A DNA stretch of 45,049 nucleotides from an uncultured Lachnospiraceae bacterium (GTDB lineage: Bacteria > Bacillota > Clostridia > Lachnospirales > Lachnospiraceae). Shown piece after piece: positions 8,736 through 18,340 of the stretch. The translations under genes were made by a program, and so were the position numbers. Every line of letters begins with the position of its first letter. The first letter of the stretch is position 1. The notes beneath the pieces were generated by a model. The model was not told the origin of the DNA, did no database searches, and saw only the letters and a list, made by a program, of their open reading frames with translations. The stretch covers positions 1-45,049 of the forward strand of contig CAMNXA010000026.1 of NCBI GenBank assembly GCA_946566685.1. The letters are read 5' to 3'.

Positions 8736-10046
8736 ATGAAAGAGATTGCGATTGAAGTAAAAGATGTGGGAAAAGTGTATAAACTTTACGATAAGCCCTC
8801 TGATCGGATCAGGGATGCATTGGGGCTTGGGCGAAAGAAGCACTATACGGAGCATCACGCCCTGAAGGGGGTCGATATGACGATCCGGCAGGGAGAGTGC
8901 GTGGGTATCATCGGCACCAATGGTTCCGGTAAGTCCACGATTCTTAAAATAATAACGGGTGTTCTTACACCTACTTCCGGTGAGGTGGTCGTCAATGGGC
9001 GTATTTCGGCCCTCTTAGAGTTGGGCGCCGGATTCAATATGGAATATAACGGCATTGAAAATATTTATCTGAACGGAACGATGATTGGGTTCAGCAAGAA
9101 AGAAATTGACGAGAAGCTGGAGGAAATTCTTTCTTTTGCGGATATTGGGGACTACGTATATCAGCCGGCGAAGACCTATTCCAGCGGTATGTTTGTCCGT
9201 CTGGCTTTCGCAGTGGCCATCAATATTGATCCCGAGATCCTGATCGTGGACGAGGCGCTGTCGGTTGGAGATGTCTTCTTCCAGGCGAAGTGTTATCATA
9301 AGTTTGAAGAGTTTAAAAAGATGGGGAAGACCATCGTCTTTGTGAGTCATGACCTGAGCAGCATCAGCAAGTACTGTGACCGCGTAGTGCTTTTAAATCA
9401 GGGTGTAAAGCTGGGAGAAGGCTCCGCCAAGAAGATGATAGATACCTATAAACAGGTGCTTGTGGGTCAGTATACGGCACCGGAGGCGGAGGAAGAGGAA
9501 AGACTTCTGGATGATGAGAAACTGCGGGAGATGGCGGCAAAGGGTGTGGATGGCAGTAAGATCAAGAAAGAGAATGCCAAAACGCCGGGAGCGGCTGAGA
9601 ATCCGGAACTTTTGGAGTATGGTTCCAAAAAGGCCCTGATCACGGAGTACTATGTGACAGATGAAAAGGGGGAGAAAACCTCAGCGCTGATAAAGGGCAG
9701 CCGTTTCTCGATCCATATGAAGGTGGAGATGCTTGAGAAAATTACCGCACCGATTTTTGCTTTCACCATCAAGAATGTGCGTGGAACAGAGATTACAGGT
9801 ACCAATACGATGGTGGAAAAGGCATTCCTGGAATCGGTGGAAGCCGGTGAGGTGAAGGAGATCCGTTTTACCCAGGAGATGAATCTGCAAGGAGGCGATT
9901 ACCTGTTGTCCCTGGGGGTGACAGGTTATGAAGGCGATGATTTCACCGTCTATCACAGGCTTTATGATGTGCTGAATGTGACGGTGATTTCGGATAAGGA
10001 CACGGTAGGATATTATGACATGAATTCCGTGGTTGAGGTAAAGTAG
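8736..10046 (+). CDS. Polysaccharide ABC exporter ATPase with Wzt-type C-terminal domain
   Basis: A 436-residue ABC ATPase. Walker A is GTNGSGKST, the signature region is YSSGMFVRLAFA and Walker B is ILIVDEALSVGD. The nucleotide-binding domain ends near residue 245. It is followed by a charged linker and a further domain of about 140 residues (about 295-436) with alternating beta-type sequence, matching the position of the Wzt C-terminal carbohydrate-binding domain. In the Gram-negative O9a system that domain recognises the capped end of the finished glycan. Its partner is the preceding permease. A methyltransferase-kinase gene 3.9 kb downstream is a plausible source of the recognised cap, by analogy. 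Confidence 0.93.
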   Translation: MKEIAIEVKDVGKVYKLYDKPSDRIRDALGLGRKKHYTEHHALKGVDMTIRQGECVGIIGTNGSGKSTILKIITGVLTPTSGEVVVNGRISALLELGAGFNMEYNGIENIYLNGTMIGFSKKEIDEKLEEILSFADIGDYVYQPAKTYSSGMFVRLAFAVAINIDPEILIVDEALSVGDVFFQAKCYHKFEEFKKMGKTIVFVSHDLSSISKYCDRVVLLNQGVKLGEGSAKKMIDTYKQVLVGQYTAPEAEEEERLLDDEKLREMAAKGVDGSKIKKENAKTPGAAENPELLEYGSKKALITEYYVTDEKGEKTSALIKGSRFSIHMKVEMLEKITAPIFAFTIKNVRGTEITGTNTMVEKAFLESVEAGEVKEIRFTQEMNLQGGDYLLSLGVTGYEGDDFTVYHRLYDVLNVTVISDKDTVGYYDMNSVVEVK

Positions 10047-10112
10047 ATGGCACTATCCGGTCCCACAGCAAAGGCGGCCGGATAAACGCGTATAAAGGGG
10101 ATTATCTGACTG

Positions 10113-13100
10113 ATGAGTGGATTGAAAAATGGTTATGACTGGGCAGCCTATTATGCGGCGGCTTATGAAAAGGAGAGAAAACACAATACCCTGTTGGCAG
10201 GACAAGTTGCGGATCTGGAGCGGAAACAGGAAGATTATCAGGATAATCTGGAGCGCATTTATGCCAGCCCCTTCTGGAAGATGGTGGCGCCGATCCATGG
10301 ATTGTTTTATAAGGAAGCGGTTGTTACTGAATCGACTGTTACTGAATCGGCGGACTCGGTTGTTGACACATCGGCAGATACACCGACAGATGAACAGAAA
10401 AACGATAATAACGCATGTTCTGAAAATGAAAAAGCGAATGCCGGAGACTACCTGACGGTGGAAGGCTGGAATGAGATTGATGTTCCGGGCACAGATATCG
10501 TACTGTTAACATATGGCTGTGGAGCGCTTGAACAGGACATTTTTGAGAAAATTAAATCATGCTTTAACAACAATGAGTCGTGCGTGGCGGCATATGTGGA
10601 TGAGGATTACTATGAGGAGGATCCAGCGCAGGGCGGAATACCCTGGTGCAAGTCAGATTACGCACCGGACACCCTGTTATCTTATAATTGCTGGGGGCAT
10701 CTGGTAGCGGTCAAACGGGATCTTCTCTCTGAGATTGCTTACGGCGGTCTTGCCCAGTGCAGTGAGGAGGAACAGCTGGCGGCGGGATTTTATGATCTGT
10801 GCCTGCGTCTGGAAGAGGCTGCGCTTAAACGATGCGGCATGGACTATGGGAAGATGCGTGAAGCGGTGCGGCGTGTGGATGCAGTGCTTTACCATGGAAA
10901 GATTCCGGCAGATCTGAGGAAAGAGAATCTTAAAGAGAAACATGAGGAAGGCGCTGGTTACGGACCGGAACAAATGGAACAGACTTTTACAGGCGCGGGG
11001 GAAGCCTTTATCCCGGTACGGGAGGATGCCCTGCGCAGGCGAGGAATCCGTGCGGACTTACAGTATGGTCCGGATCCCGGTCTGTATCATCTGGTGTATG
11101 ATACTTCCGTGTCCGGCAGGGAACGCTGCGCCCGTGCGGGGAGTGCCGGCGGTGCGATCGCCCCGCATCGGGTGGTGTCTGTAGTCATCATCACCAAGGA
11201 TGCGCCGGTTTCTTTGGAGAGATGTCTGCGCTCTTTTAAGACCAGGACGGCTTACCGCTATTACGAGTGGATTGTAGTGGACGCCGGGGAAAATGATGAG
11301 AACAGAAGTAAGATGGAACAGTTACAAAAAGAATATGGATTTATCTGGCTGGACGGCGTTGGGATCAAAGAACAGAGCGCCTTGTACCGCCTGGGTATAG
11401 AACGTGCCAAAGGAGACCTTCTGCTCTTTCTGGGCGATGACATGGAGATCATAGAGAAAAGCTGGCTGGGGCATATGGCAGGCCAGGCATTGCAGTCCCA
11501 TGTAGGGGCCGTAGGGGCAGATCTTTGGACGGCGGATACGAAACAGAATCTGCGGGCGGATGTGATACATGATGTGCAGACGGTTCCCCTTGCCTGTTTG
11601 ATGGTGTCCCGTGAGAAATATGAGAAGGCGGGCGGTTTGGGGCAAGAGGGAGAAGAAAGCCCGGACAGCAGTGAATTCTGCCGCAGGCTGGAAGAGGCCG
11701 GTTCTTATAATGTAGTGCGTGGGGATGTGGCGCTGCGCCGCCACGGGGCTTCTGAGAGTGAAATGGGTCTGGAAGAGTTCTATACCGGTTCCCTGAAGCA
11801 GGAGCAGGCCCGGATGACGGCTGTAGAGGCGCTGCGGTTTTATCGGGATGCTTACAGACGAGAGAGAAAAAAGGACCAGGTGCTTACCGGAAAGCTGGAG
11901 GAGGCGGAGCGTAAGAGCGATCTGCTGGGTACAAAGCTCGGCCAGATTAAAGGCAGTATATTCTGGCGGATGTCCAAACCTTTGCGTTCGCTGGTCCATT
12001 GGCTGCAGCGGACCAAAGAACGGATTGGGTATTGCGGCAGTGTCAAAGGTTTCCTGCGTAAGCTGAACGCCAAGATGATAGAGAAGAAAGCGCGGGCCCA
12101 GCATGGAACAGCCAGTTTTCCGAGCGTGGAGGAAGCGGCCGCGCAGCGGGCCACCAGATTTGATAAAGCCATCAAATTCAGCATTCTCATGCCGTTATAC
12201 AATACACCGGATAACTTTTTACGACAGGCCATAGAATCTGTGACAGCGCAGACTTATGAAAACTGGGAACTGTGCCTGGCGGATGGTTCTGATGAGGAGC
12301 ACGGCGATGTAGAAAAGATTTGCAGAGAATATATGGAACTGGACAAGAAATACCTGCGTTCCAGCAGCAGTCTCTACTGCCGTATCGTCTATAAAAAGCT
12401 GCCGAAGAACGAGGGGATATCCGGCAATACCAATGAATGTCTCTCCATGGCTTCCGGAGATTATATTGCGCTCTTCGACCATGACGATGTGCTGCATCCC
12501 AGCGTGCTGTATGAATATATGAAGGCAATCTGCGATAAGGGTGCGGATTACATCTATTGTGATGAGACTACATTCAAGGGAAACAAAACCATTGACCATA
12601 TGCTGACCCTGCATTTTAAGCCGGATTATGCACCGGATAATCTGCGGGCCAACAATTATATCTGCCATTTCAGCGCTTTTTCCAGAAAGCTGTTGGATGG
12701 GACACAGCTGTTTCGTTCCGAGTTTGACGGCAGTCAGGATCATGATATGATCCTGCGGCTGACCTCCCGCGCCAAATGCGTGGTACATGTGCCGAAACTC
12801 CTCTATTACTGGCGTTCCCATGAGGGCAGTGTGGCTTCTGATATCAATGCCAAGAGTTATGCCATTGAGGCGGCAAAGGGGGCGGTGGCCGCGCACCTCA
12901 AGGCACAGGGCTTCCAGAACTTTGAGATAACATCCACGAAGGCTTTTGAGACTATTTTCCGGATCAAATATGAGATTCAGGGCAATCCCAAAGTGTCCAT
13001 CGTGATTCCCAACAAAGACCATCTGGAGGATCTGCAACGCTGTATTTCTTCTATTTTGGAAAAGAGCACCTACGATAATTATGAGATCCTGGTGGTGGAG

Positions 13101-13826
13101 AATAACAGCACCAGTAAGGAAATCTTTGCTTATTATAAGAAGATTCAGGAGAATCCGCAGATCAGGGTTCTTAACTATAAGGGAGAGTTCAACTATTCCC
13201 GGATCAATAACCTGGCGGTGTCCAAGGCATCGGGAGAATATATCCTGCTTCTGAATAACGATACCCAGGTCATAACCCTGGATTGGATGGAAGAACTTCT
13301 GATGTATGCCCAGAGAAAAGATGTGGGCGCCGTGGGTGCGAAACTCTATTATGAGGACAGAACCATTCAGCATGCAGGCGTGGTACTGGGGCTGGGGGCA
13401 CACAGAACGGCAGGACACAGCCATTATGGCATCAGCCATAACAACCTGGGATATATGGGAAGACTCTGCTATGCGCAGAATGTGATGGCCGTCACCGGCG
13501 CCTGCCTGATGATGCGCAAATCCCTGTTCCAGAAGCTGGGCGGCCTGGATGAGGGTTTTGCAGTGTCCTTAAACGATGTGGATCTGTGCGTCCGGGCCTG
13601 GAAGGCGGGATACGTGAATGTGTTTACGCCTTTTGCGGAACTATATCACTATGAGTCGGTTTCCAGAGGACTGGATGATAGCGGTGAGAAGGCGGAGCGG
13701 TACAATCGGGAGTCGGAGGCTTTCCGGGAGAAATGGAAGGAACTCCTCGCTCAGGGAGATCCCTATTATAACCCGAATTTCTCCCTTGACCGGAGTGACT
13801 TTGTGCTGAAGTATAATGGGGATTGA
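10113..13826 (+). CDS. Giant multi-module family 2 glycosyltransferase
   Basis: The 1237-residue cytoplasmic protein appears to be an internal duplication. The first half has a coiled-coil linker with SPFWKMVAPI (about 25-65), a degenerate half-module (about 112-200, with YVDEDYY and KSDYAPDTL) and a GT2-like module (about 353-560, VSVVIITKD and FLGDDME). A second linker with SIFWRMSKPL follows (about 575-650). Next come a complete GT2 module (about 687-950, FSILMPLYN and FDHDDV) and another (about 957-1235, VSIVIPNKD and LNNDTQ). GT2 enzymes transfer sugars from nucleotide donors and bind metal through the D-x-D region. Rhamnose is a likely donor given the neighbours, but donor and linkage cannot be read from sequence. 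The first-half modules look divergent and may be structural. AAGGGG at 10095-10100 is a distant ribosome site, so the start is moderately sure. Confidence 0.9.
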   Translation: MSGLKNGYDWAAYYAAAYEKERKHNTLLAGQVADLERKQEDYQDNLERIYASPFWKMVAPIHGLFYKEAVVTESTVTESADSVVDTSADTPTDEQKNDNNACSENEKANAGDYLTVEGWNEIDVPGTDIVLLTYGCGALEQDIFEKIKSCFNNNESCVAAYVDEDYYEEDPAQGGIPWCKSDYAPDTLLSYNCWGHLVAVKRDLLSEIAYGGLAQCSEEEQLAAGFYDLCLRLEEAALKRCGMDYGKMREAVRRVDAVLYHGKIPADLRKENLKEKHEEGAGYGPEQMEQTFTGAGEAFIPVREDALRRRGIRADLQYGPDPGLYHLVYDTSVSGRERCARAGSAGGAIAPHRVVSVVIITKDAPVSLERCLRSFKTRTAYRYYEWIVVDAGENDENRSKMEQLQKEYGFIWLDGVGIKEQSALYRLGIERAKGDLLLFLGDDMEIIEKSWLGHMAGQALQSHVGAVGADLWTADTKQNLRADVIHDVQTVPLACLMVSREKYEKAGGLGQEGEESPDSSEFCRRLEEAGSYNVVRGDVALRRHGASESEMGLEEFYTGSLKQEQARMTAVEALRFYRDAYRRERKKDQVLTGKLEEAERKSDLLGTKLGQIKGSIFWRMSKPLRSLVHWLQRTKERIGYCGSVKGFLRKLNAKMIEKKARAQHGTASFPSVEEAAAQRATRFDKAIKFSILMPLYNTPDNFLRQAIESVTAQTYENWELCLADGSDEEHGDVEKICREYMELDKKYLRSSSSLYCRIVYKKLPKNEGISGNTNECLSMASGDYIALFDHDDVLHPSVLYEYMKAICDKGADYIYCDETTFKGNKTIDHMLTLHFKPDYAPDNLRANNYICHFSAFSRKLLDGTQLFRSEFDGSQDHDMILRLTSRAKCVVHVPKLLYYWRSHEGSVASDINAKSYAIEAAKGAVAAHLKAQGFQNFEITSTKAFETIFRIKYEIQGNPKVSIVIPNKDHLEDLQRCISSILEKSTYDNYEILVVENNSTSKEIFAYYKKIQENPQIRVLNYKGEFNYSRINNLAVSKASGEYILLLNNDTQVITLDWMEELLMYAQRKDVGAVGAKLYYEDRTIQHAGVVLGLGAHRTAGHSHYGISHNNLGYMGRLCYAQNVMAVTGACLMMRKSLFQKLGGLDEGFAVSLNDVDLCVRAWKAGYVNVFTPFAELYHYESVSRGLDDSGEKAERYNRESEAFREKWKELLAQGDPYYNPNFSLDRSDFVLKYNGD

Positions 13827-13898
13827 GTCTGGTAAGGCTGTGTGGCAGGGAAAGCTAACAGGAAAGACAAATTAGGAAAAAGCAATTAGGAAAAGATA

Positions 13899-16037
13899 AT
13901 GGCAGACAAAATGATGAACGAAAGTGAAAAAATGCTGGAAGTGGGAAAGATTAAGCTGGATCTGACCCATTATCCGGGGGAAGATTATTATGGTGACGGG
14001 CCGGTGGAAGACGATCTGCTGGACATTGTGAAAAACTATGCTTCGGTGGAGTATCCGCGGATCATCGAGGAACGCAAAAGCTGGCCGTTACTCTATCATC
14101 TTTCGCCCCTGCGGGAAAATATCGCAGAGTGGCTTCCCATGGAAGGCGCCAAAGTACTGGAAGTGGGGAGTGGCTGCGGCGCGGTTACAGGGGTGCTGGC
14201 CCGCAAGGCGGCGCAGGTCGTGGGGGTGGATTTGTCTAAGAAAAGAAGCCTCATCAATGCCTACCGTCACAGCGAATATGATAATGTGACCATCCACGTG
14301 GGGAATTTCCTGGATGTGGAGCCGGTACTGCCTGTGGATTTCGATTACATCCTGTTGATTGGCGTGTTTGAGTACGGGCAGAGTTATATGGATACGGACA
14401 GGCCCTTTGCGGATTTTTTGCAGGTTGTGATGAAACATCTTGCACCCGGAGGCCGCGTGGTGATTGCCATAGAGAATAAATATGGGTTGAAATATTTTGC
14501 GGGCTGTAAAGAAGATCACCTGGGAACCTGGTTTTCCGGGATTGAGAACTATGCGGGCTGTGAGACGGGATATCTGGGGAAGTGGTTTTCCGGGATTGAG
14601 AATTATGCGGGCGGGGACAGTGTGCGCACCTTTTCCAGACAGGGGCTTGAGAAGATTTTTGCATCCTGCGGGATAAAGGACTATCATTTCTATTATCCTT
14701 ATCCGGACTATAAATTCATGACGACCCTGTACTCGGACGGGCGGCTTCCGGGGAAGGGGGAACTTTCCAACAATCTTCGGAACTATGACCGGGAACGGAT
14801 GGATCTGTTCAATGAAAAATATGCCTTTGACGGAATCGCAGAGGACAATCTCTTTTCGGTATTTTCCAACTCCTATGAAGTAGTCATCGGCAAGGAACTG
14901 CCTGTGCAGTATACCAGATATTCTAATGACCGCGCACCGCAGTACCAGATCAAGACAGAGATCAGCAGAGGGACACAGGGAGAGACTGTAGTTAAAAAAC
15001 TACCGTTATGTAATGAGGCGGCAGAACATATCAGAGGAATAGAGTCTGCTTACCGGAAACTGTCCGAGCGTTATGAGGGAGGTAAAATACAAGTTAACAA
15101 ATGTACCCTGCATGAGGAAGGAAACAATGTGTGGGATTCTTTTGCGTTTGTACAGGGAAGGCCTCTCACGGAACTGCTGGACGAGAAGCTGGAACAGAAT
15201 GATATCGATGGCTTCCATCAGCTCTTTCAGGAATATGTGGAGCGGATTGGGTATCACGCGGAATATCCGGCGGCGGATTTTGACATGATTTTTTCCAATA
15301 TCATGGTGCAGGAGGATACCTGGACGGTTATTGATTATGAGTGGACATATGATAAGGCAATCGATCCCAAAGAACTGGCTTTTCGCGCAATCTACTGTTA
15401 TTTATTAGAAGATGAAAAGAGAAATAAATTAAATGTAGATATAATTTTGAACTCTTTAAACATGAGTGAGAGCGATATGGACGATTGCAGGGTTCAGGAG
15501 AGGAAATTCCAGAGACAGGTGACAGGACGGAATAAGTCCATGTCGGAACTGTATGCCTGGATGGGAGCGCCGGTCATCAATCCCTGGGAATGTCTGGAAC
15601 GGGAGAAACAGAAATTAGTGCCCAGGAAAGTGCAGATTTATGAGGACTGCGGAGGCGGTTTCTCGGAAGAAAAGTCTTATTTCGTGCCAGAAGCCTATTT
15701 AAATGACGAGGATGTGGAGTTGCAGCTTACGGTGGACAGCAATGTACAGATGCTGCGGATCGATCCGGCCATGGCATCCTGTGTGGTCAGCATAGAGGAA
15801 ATGACGTTTAACGGCAAGGATGTGCCGATTCACTCGAAAGCAGTGTTTACGACCAATGGCAAGCTGCTCAAATCTTCATCGGGCGTGATTTTTGCCACCA
15901 GCGATCCGAATCTGAGCGTCAATGTGGCGGGACTGGAACGAAAACCTCTGAACGTTCTTGGCGCGAAGTTGAAAGTGGTGATATTGCCGCAGGCAGTGGC
16001 GGAGGATGTGACAGCGTCCATGAAAAGATGGATGTAA
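13899..16037 (+). CDS. Methyltransferase-kinase fusion, candidate glycan-capping enzyme
   Basis: The 712-residue protein has three parts. Residues about 50-330 are a class I SAM-dependent methyltransferase with the SAM loop VLEVGSGCGAVTG (about 85-97) and acidic VVGVDLS. Residues about 345-500 look like a protein-kinase/APH-fold phosphotransferase: a VVKKLPL lysine strand, a FVQGRPLTELLDE hinge, a catalytic-loop pattern D-x4-N in FDMIFSNIMV (about 460-470) and the metal-binding VIDYEW (about 477). Residues about 600-710 form a beta-rich C-terminal domain of unknown role. Methyltransferase plus kinase in one chain, beside a Wzt-type exporter, matches WbdD, which phosphorylates and methylates the end of E. 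coli O9a polymannose and so stops elongation. The parallel is architectural and no alignment was run. An 18-residue duplication lies inside the methyltransferase domain. Confidence 0.85.
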   Translation: MADKMMNESEKMLEVGKIKLDLTHYPGEDYYGDGPVEDDLLDIVKNYASVEYPRIIEERKSWPLLYHLSPLRENIAEWLPMEGAKVLEVGSGCGAVTGVLARKAAQVVGVDLSKKRSLINAYRHSEYDNVTIHVGNFLDVEPVLPVDFDYILLIGVFEYGQSYMDTDRPFADFLQVVMKHLAPGGRVVIAIENKYGLKYFAGCKEDHLGTWFSGIENYAGCETGYLGKWFSGIENYAGGDSVRTFSRQGLEKIFASCGIKDYHFYYPYPDYKFMTTLYSDGRLPGKGELSNNLRNYDRERMDLFNEKYAFDGIAEDNLFSVFSNSYEVVIGKELPVQYTRYSNDRAPQYQIKTEISRGTQGETVVKKLPLCNEAAEHIRGIESAYRKLSERYEGGKIQVNKCTLHEEGNNVWDSFAFVQGRPLTELLDEKLEQNDIDGFHQLFQEYVERIGYHAEYPAADFDMIFSNIMVQEDTWTVIDYEWTYDKAIDPKELAFRAIYCYLLEDEKRNKLNVDIILNSLNMSESDMDDCRVQERKFQRQVTGRNKSMSELYAWMGAPVINPWECLEREKQKLVPRKVQIYEDCGGGFSEEKSYFVPEAYLNDEDVELQLTVDSNVQMLRIDPAMASCVVSIEEMTFNGKDVPIHSKAVFTTNGKLLKSSSGVIFATSDPNLSVNVAGLERKPLNVLGAKLKVVILPQAVAEDVTASMKRWM
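14499..14606 (+). repeat. 54-bp in-frame tandem duplication within the methyltransferase domain
   Basis: Copies at 14499-14552 and 14553-14606 encode AGCKEDHLGTWFSGIENY and AGCETGYLGKWFSGIENY. The half carrying the FSGIENY codons is almost identical in DNA, while the first half has diverged. A third partial start, AGG, follows. The duplication lies after the SAM-binding core, near residues 201-236. Confidence 0.9.
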
Positions 16038-16050
16038 GGGAGGAAAGGGT

Positions 16051-17970
16051 TTGCGCTTAAAGAGATTGTTGCGTCAGATATTGGAAGGGCGGCTGGACAG
16101 ACGTTATCGAAAGAACCTGAAATTATATGAGATGAACTATGATACCAGACTGGAGGATGAGGAGGAAAATGCCGAACTGGGGACAGAAGAGGCTCCTGCT
16201 GATTTTGAGATTCTGGTGTTTGGAGAAGGAGAGGAGGCGTCTGACGCCAGAGAACGGATTGCCGCCTTTTTTGCCAAATATCCACAGGTACTGTTTCTCT
16301 ATGGAGATGAAGATATTCTGGATGATAGGGGTGGGTATCATTCGCCCTGGCTGAAACAGGACTGGTCGCCGGACAGTTATCTTTGCAGGGACTATCTGGG
16401 GAGTTTGGTGGCAGTGAGAAAAGACCTTTACGGGCAGCTTACTGAGGCGCAGAGACAGGAGGAAGCAGCCTGTCATGATGCGCTGGTGGAACTGGCGGGT
16501 GGTTATGAGAAGGGCTGCCAGCGCATTGGACACCTGCGGGAGATTCTTTTTCACAGAAAAGAAGCCTGGCTGCCGGCGGGAGAAGGCAGGCCCGGCAGAC
16601 GGTTTGCAGATGGACGACTTGCAGATGCAGCGCAGGAGAGGGCACAGGATGACCTGGTTTCCATCATCATTCCCTCCAAAGATAATCCGGAGATTTTGGG
16701 CAGGTGTCTGGAAACGGTTGCCCATACCGTGCGGCAGCAGCCTTATGAGGTCGTGATCGTGGACAATGGCAGCAACGAGGCGAACCGTGAAATGATCACA
16801 CAGAAGATAGACGGCATTATGCAGGCATATGTCAATAGCAAGCAGAAATCAGGAGAAGTGCCGCAGGAGGCAGACAGGTCACAGAAGGGATCGGAGATAG
16901 AAAGCTGTCTGCGGGAGATTCGCTATCTTTACCGTCCCATGCCCTTTAATTTTTCCCATATGTGTAATCTGGGAGCGGAAGAGGCCAGGGGAAACCTGCT
17001 CTTATTCCTAAATGATGATATTGAGGCCATATCTCCCGGCTGGCTGGAGGAACTGGCTAAGAAAGCCCGGAGAGAATGGGCAGGAGCAGTGGGCATCAAA
17101 CTGCTCTATCCCGATTCTGAAATGATCCAGCATACGGGTGTTGTCAATATTGTCCTGGGGCCTGTGCATAAATTGCAGTATCAGAAAGATAACAAGTGTT
17201 ATTATGATGGCAGGAACCAGGGGGTATGGGACTATCTGGCGGTAACGGGAGCCTGTCTGATGATTCGCAGGGATGTGTTTGAGGAAGCGGGCGGCTTTGA
17301 AGAACAGCTGCAAGTGGCCTTCAATGACGTGGATCTGTGTTTTACACTTTATGAACTGGGTTATCATAATATGGTGGTCAATACCTTCTATCTGGTGCAT
17401 CACGAGTCTTTGAGCCGCGGCCGTGATGAGAGCGAGGAAGATCAAAAGAGGCTGATGCAGGAGCGTGATACACTCTACGGCAGACATCCGAAGCTGGAGA
17501 GAAAGGATCCCTATTACCATCCCAGACTCAACAGAAAACGTCTGGATACCACCATACGGCCGGCCTTTGAGGAGGGACGCACGATTCCTGACAGGCGGGT
17601 ATGCGAATTGGCAGAGGATATCGAGGGTGTCAGGGAAGACGAGTGCCTGCGCCTGATTGTGGAACTGGCTACGTCCCGCAGGATACAGGGATATGCGGTG
17701 GTTCTGGGAAGTGATAATGCCTGCTTCGAGACGAAACTGCTGTTTCGGGATAAAGAGAAGGGGGACCTTTATCAGATGGAATATACGCCCCAGTGCCGCA
17801 ATGATATCGCGCAGAATATGCCGGATCAGAAAAATATTGCGCTGTGCGGTTTTGAGGTGGATATCATAGCGCCCCTGCCGCCGGGAGAATACCGGATCGG
17901 GGCGGTGTCCAGGGATGTGATCTCGGGGCTTAGGATTGTGCGGTGGATTAATGTGGCGATGGTGGTGTGA
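16051..17970 (+). CDS. Family 2 glycosyltransferase with accessory beta domain
   Basis: A 639-residue protein starting at TTG 16051, chosen because GGGAGG at 16038-16043 gives a 7-nt spacer and no better start is near. Residues about 45-200 are a degenerate GT2 half-module (LYGDEDI, KQDWSPDSYLC) like that in the giant enzyme upstream. Residues about 205-480 form a complete GT2 module with VSIIIPSKDNPE, VIVDNGS, FLNDDIE, TGACLMIRRDVF and FNDVDLC. The last 120 or so residues are beta-rich and of unknown role. Codons 14 nt after the methyltransferase-kinase stop begin this gene, so the pair is co-transcribed. It probably extends the exported glycan; the sugar specificity cannot be told. No membrane segment is visible. 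Confidence 0.9.
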   Translation: MRLKRLLRQILEGRLDRRYRKNLKLYEMNYDTRLEDEEENAELGTEEAPADFEILVFGEGEEASDARERIAAFFAKYPQVLFLYGDEDILDDRGGYHSPWLKQDWSPDSYLCRDYLGSLVAVRKDLYGQLTEAQRQEEAACHDALVELAGGYEKGCQRIGHLREILFHRKEAWLPAGEGRPGRRFADGRLADAAQERAQDDLVSIIIPSKDNPEILGRCLETVAHTVRQQPYEVVIVDNGSNEANREMITQKIDGIMQAYVNSKQKSGEVPQEADRSQKGSEIESCLREIRYLYRPMPFNFSHMCNLGAEEARGNLLLFLNDDIEAISPGWLEELAKKARREWAGAVGIKLLYPDSEMIQHTGVVNIVLGPVHKLQYQKDNKCYYDGRNQGVWDYLAVTGACLMIRRDVFEEAGGFEEQLQVAFNDVDLCFTLYELGYHNMVVNTFYLVHHESLSRGRDESEEDQKRLMQERDTLYGRHPKLERKDPYYHPRLNRKRLDTTIRPAFEEGRTIPDRRVCELAEDIEGVREDECLRLIVELATSRRIQGYAVVLGSDNACFETKLLFRDKEKGDLYQMEYTPQCRNDIAQNMPDQKNIALCGFEVDIIAPLPPGEYRIGAVSRDVISGLRIVRWINVAMVV

Positions 17971-17984
17971 ATGCTTAGAGGGTT

Positions 17985-18160
17985 GAGGGTAGGGATAGAA
18001 AGAGCTCCTTTCACAACGCAGCAGACGCTAAACTTAATAGCAAGGCCGAGTTTGCGAAGCAAATCTCGAGAGTGAGCTTGCTCACTCAGCTCTAGGGGTT
18101 CCTCAAGATATTTACGCTCCTCTGCGCTGGTTTCGTTACATTTTGTATTACTCTTTTTCA
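17985..18160. repeat. Hairpin-rich intergenic block
   Basis: Two consecutive hairpins are visible. One is CGAG-TTTGC-GAA-GCAAA-T-CTCG (about 18048-18069). The other is the perfect palindrome GAGTGAGC-TT-GCTCACTC at 18070-18087. The core GAGCTTGCTCACT recurs in the gap upstream of rfbB (3446-3458). The block follows the last GT2 stop. It may be a dispersed intergenic repeat family; a short reverse-strand frame across it looks spurious. Confidence 0.5.
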
Positions 18161-18340
18161 ATTTATTGAATCTTTGTGGTGGTTATATTATTTTACGTGG
18201 AGTGTATGTTTATCTGTGCTAAGCTTATGTATTGGTAATTGTTAGCGCTGTATTTCAAATAACATAGATACTAGTATTTGCTTATCGCTACTTAGAAATA
18301 TACTGCCCTATAAGGTCATATTCCATACCCATGCCAATAA
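18160..18340. other. AT-rich non-coding stretch
   Basis: No credible coding frame, promoter or RNA family is recognisable here. Base composition is clearly more AT-rich than the flanking genes. Confidence 0.5.

Noticed and set aside
12219..13439. Long reverse-strand open frame (406 codons)
   Set aside because: It is fully antisense to conserved GT2 modules and shows no domain signatures.
17826..18161. Reverse-strand frame of 111 codons
   Set aside because: It overlaps the 3' end of the GT2 gene and runs through the hairpin block, has no ribosome site, and its residues follow the palindromes.
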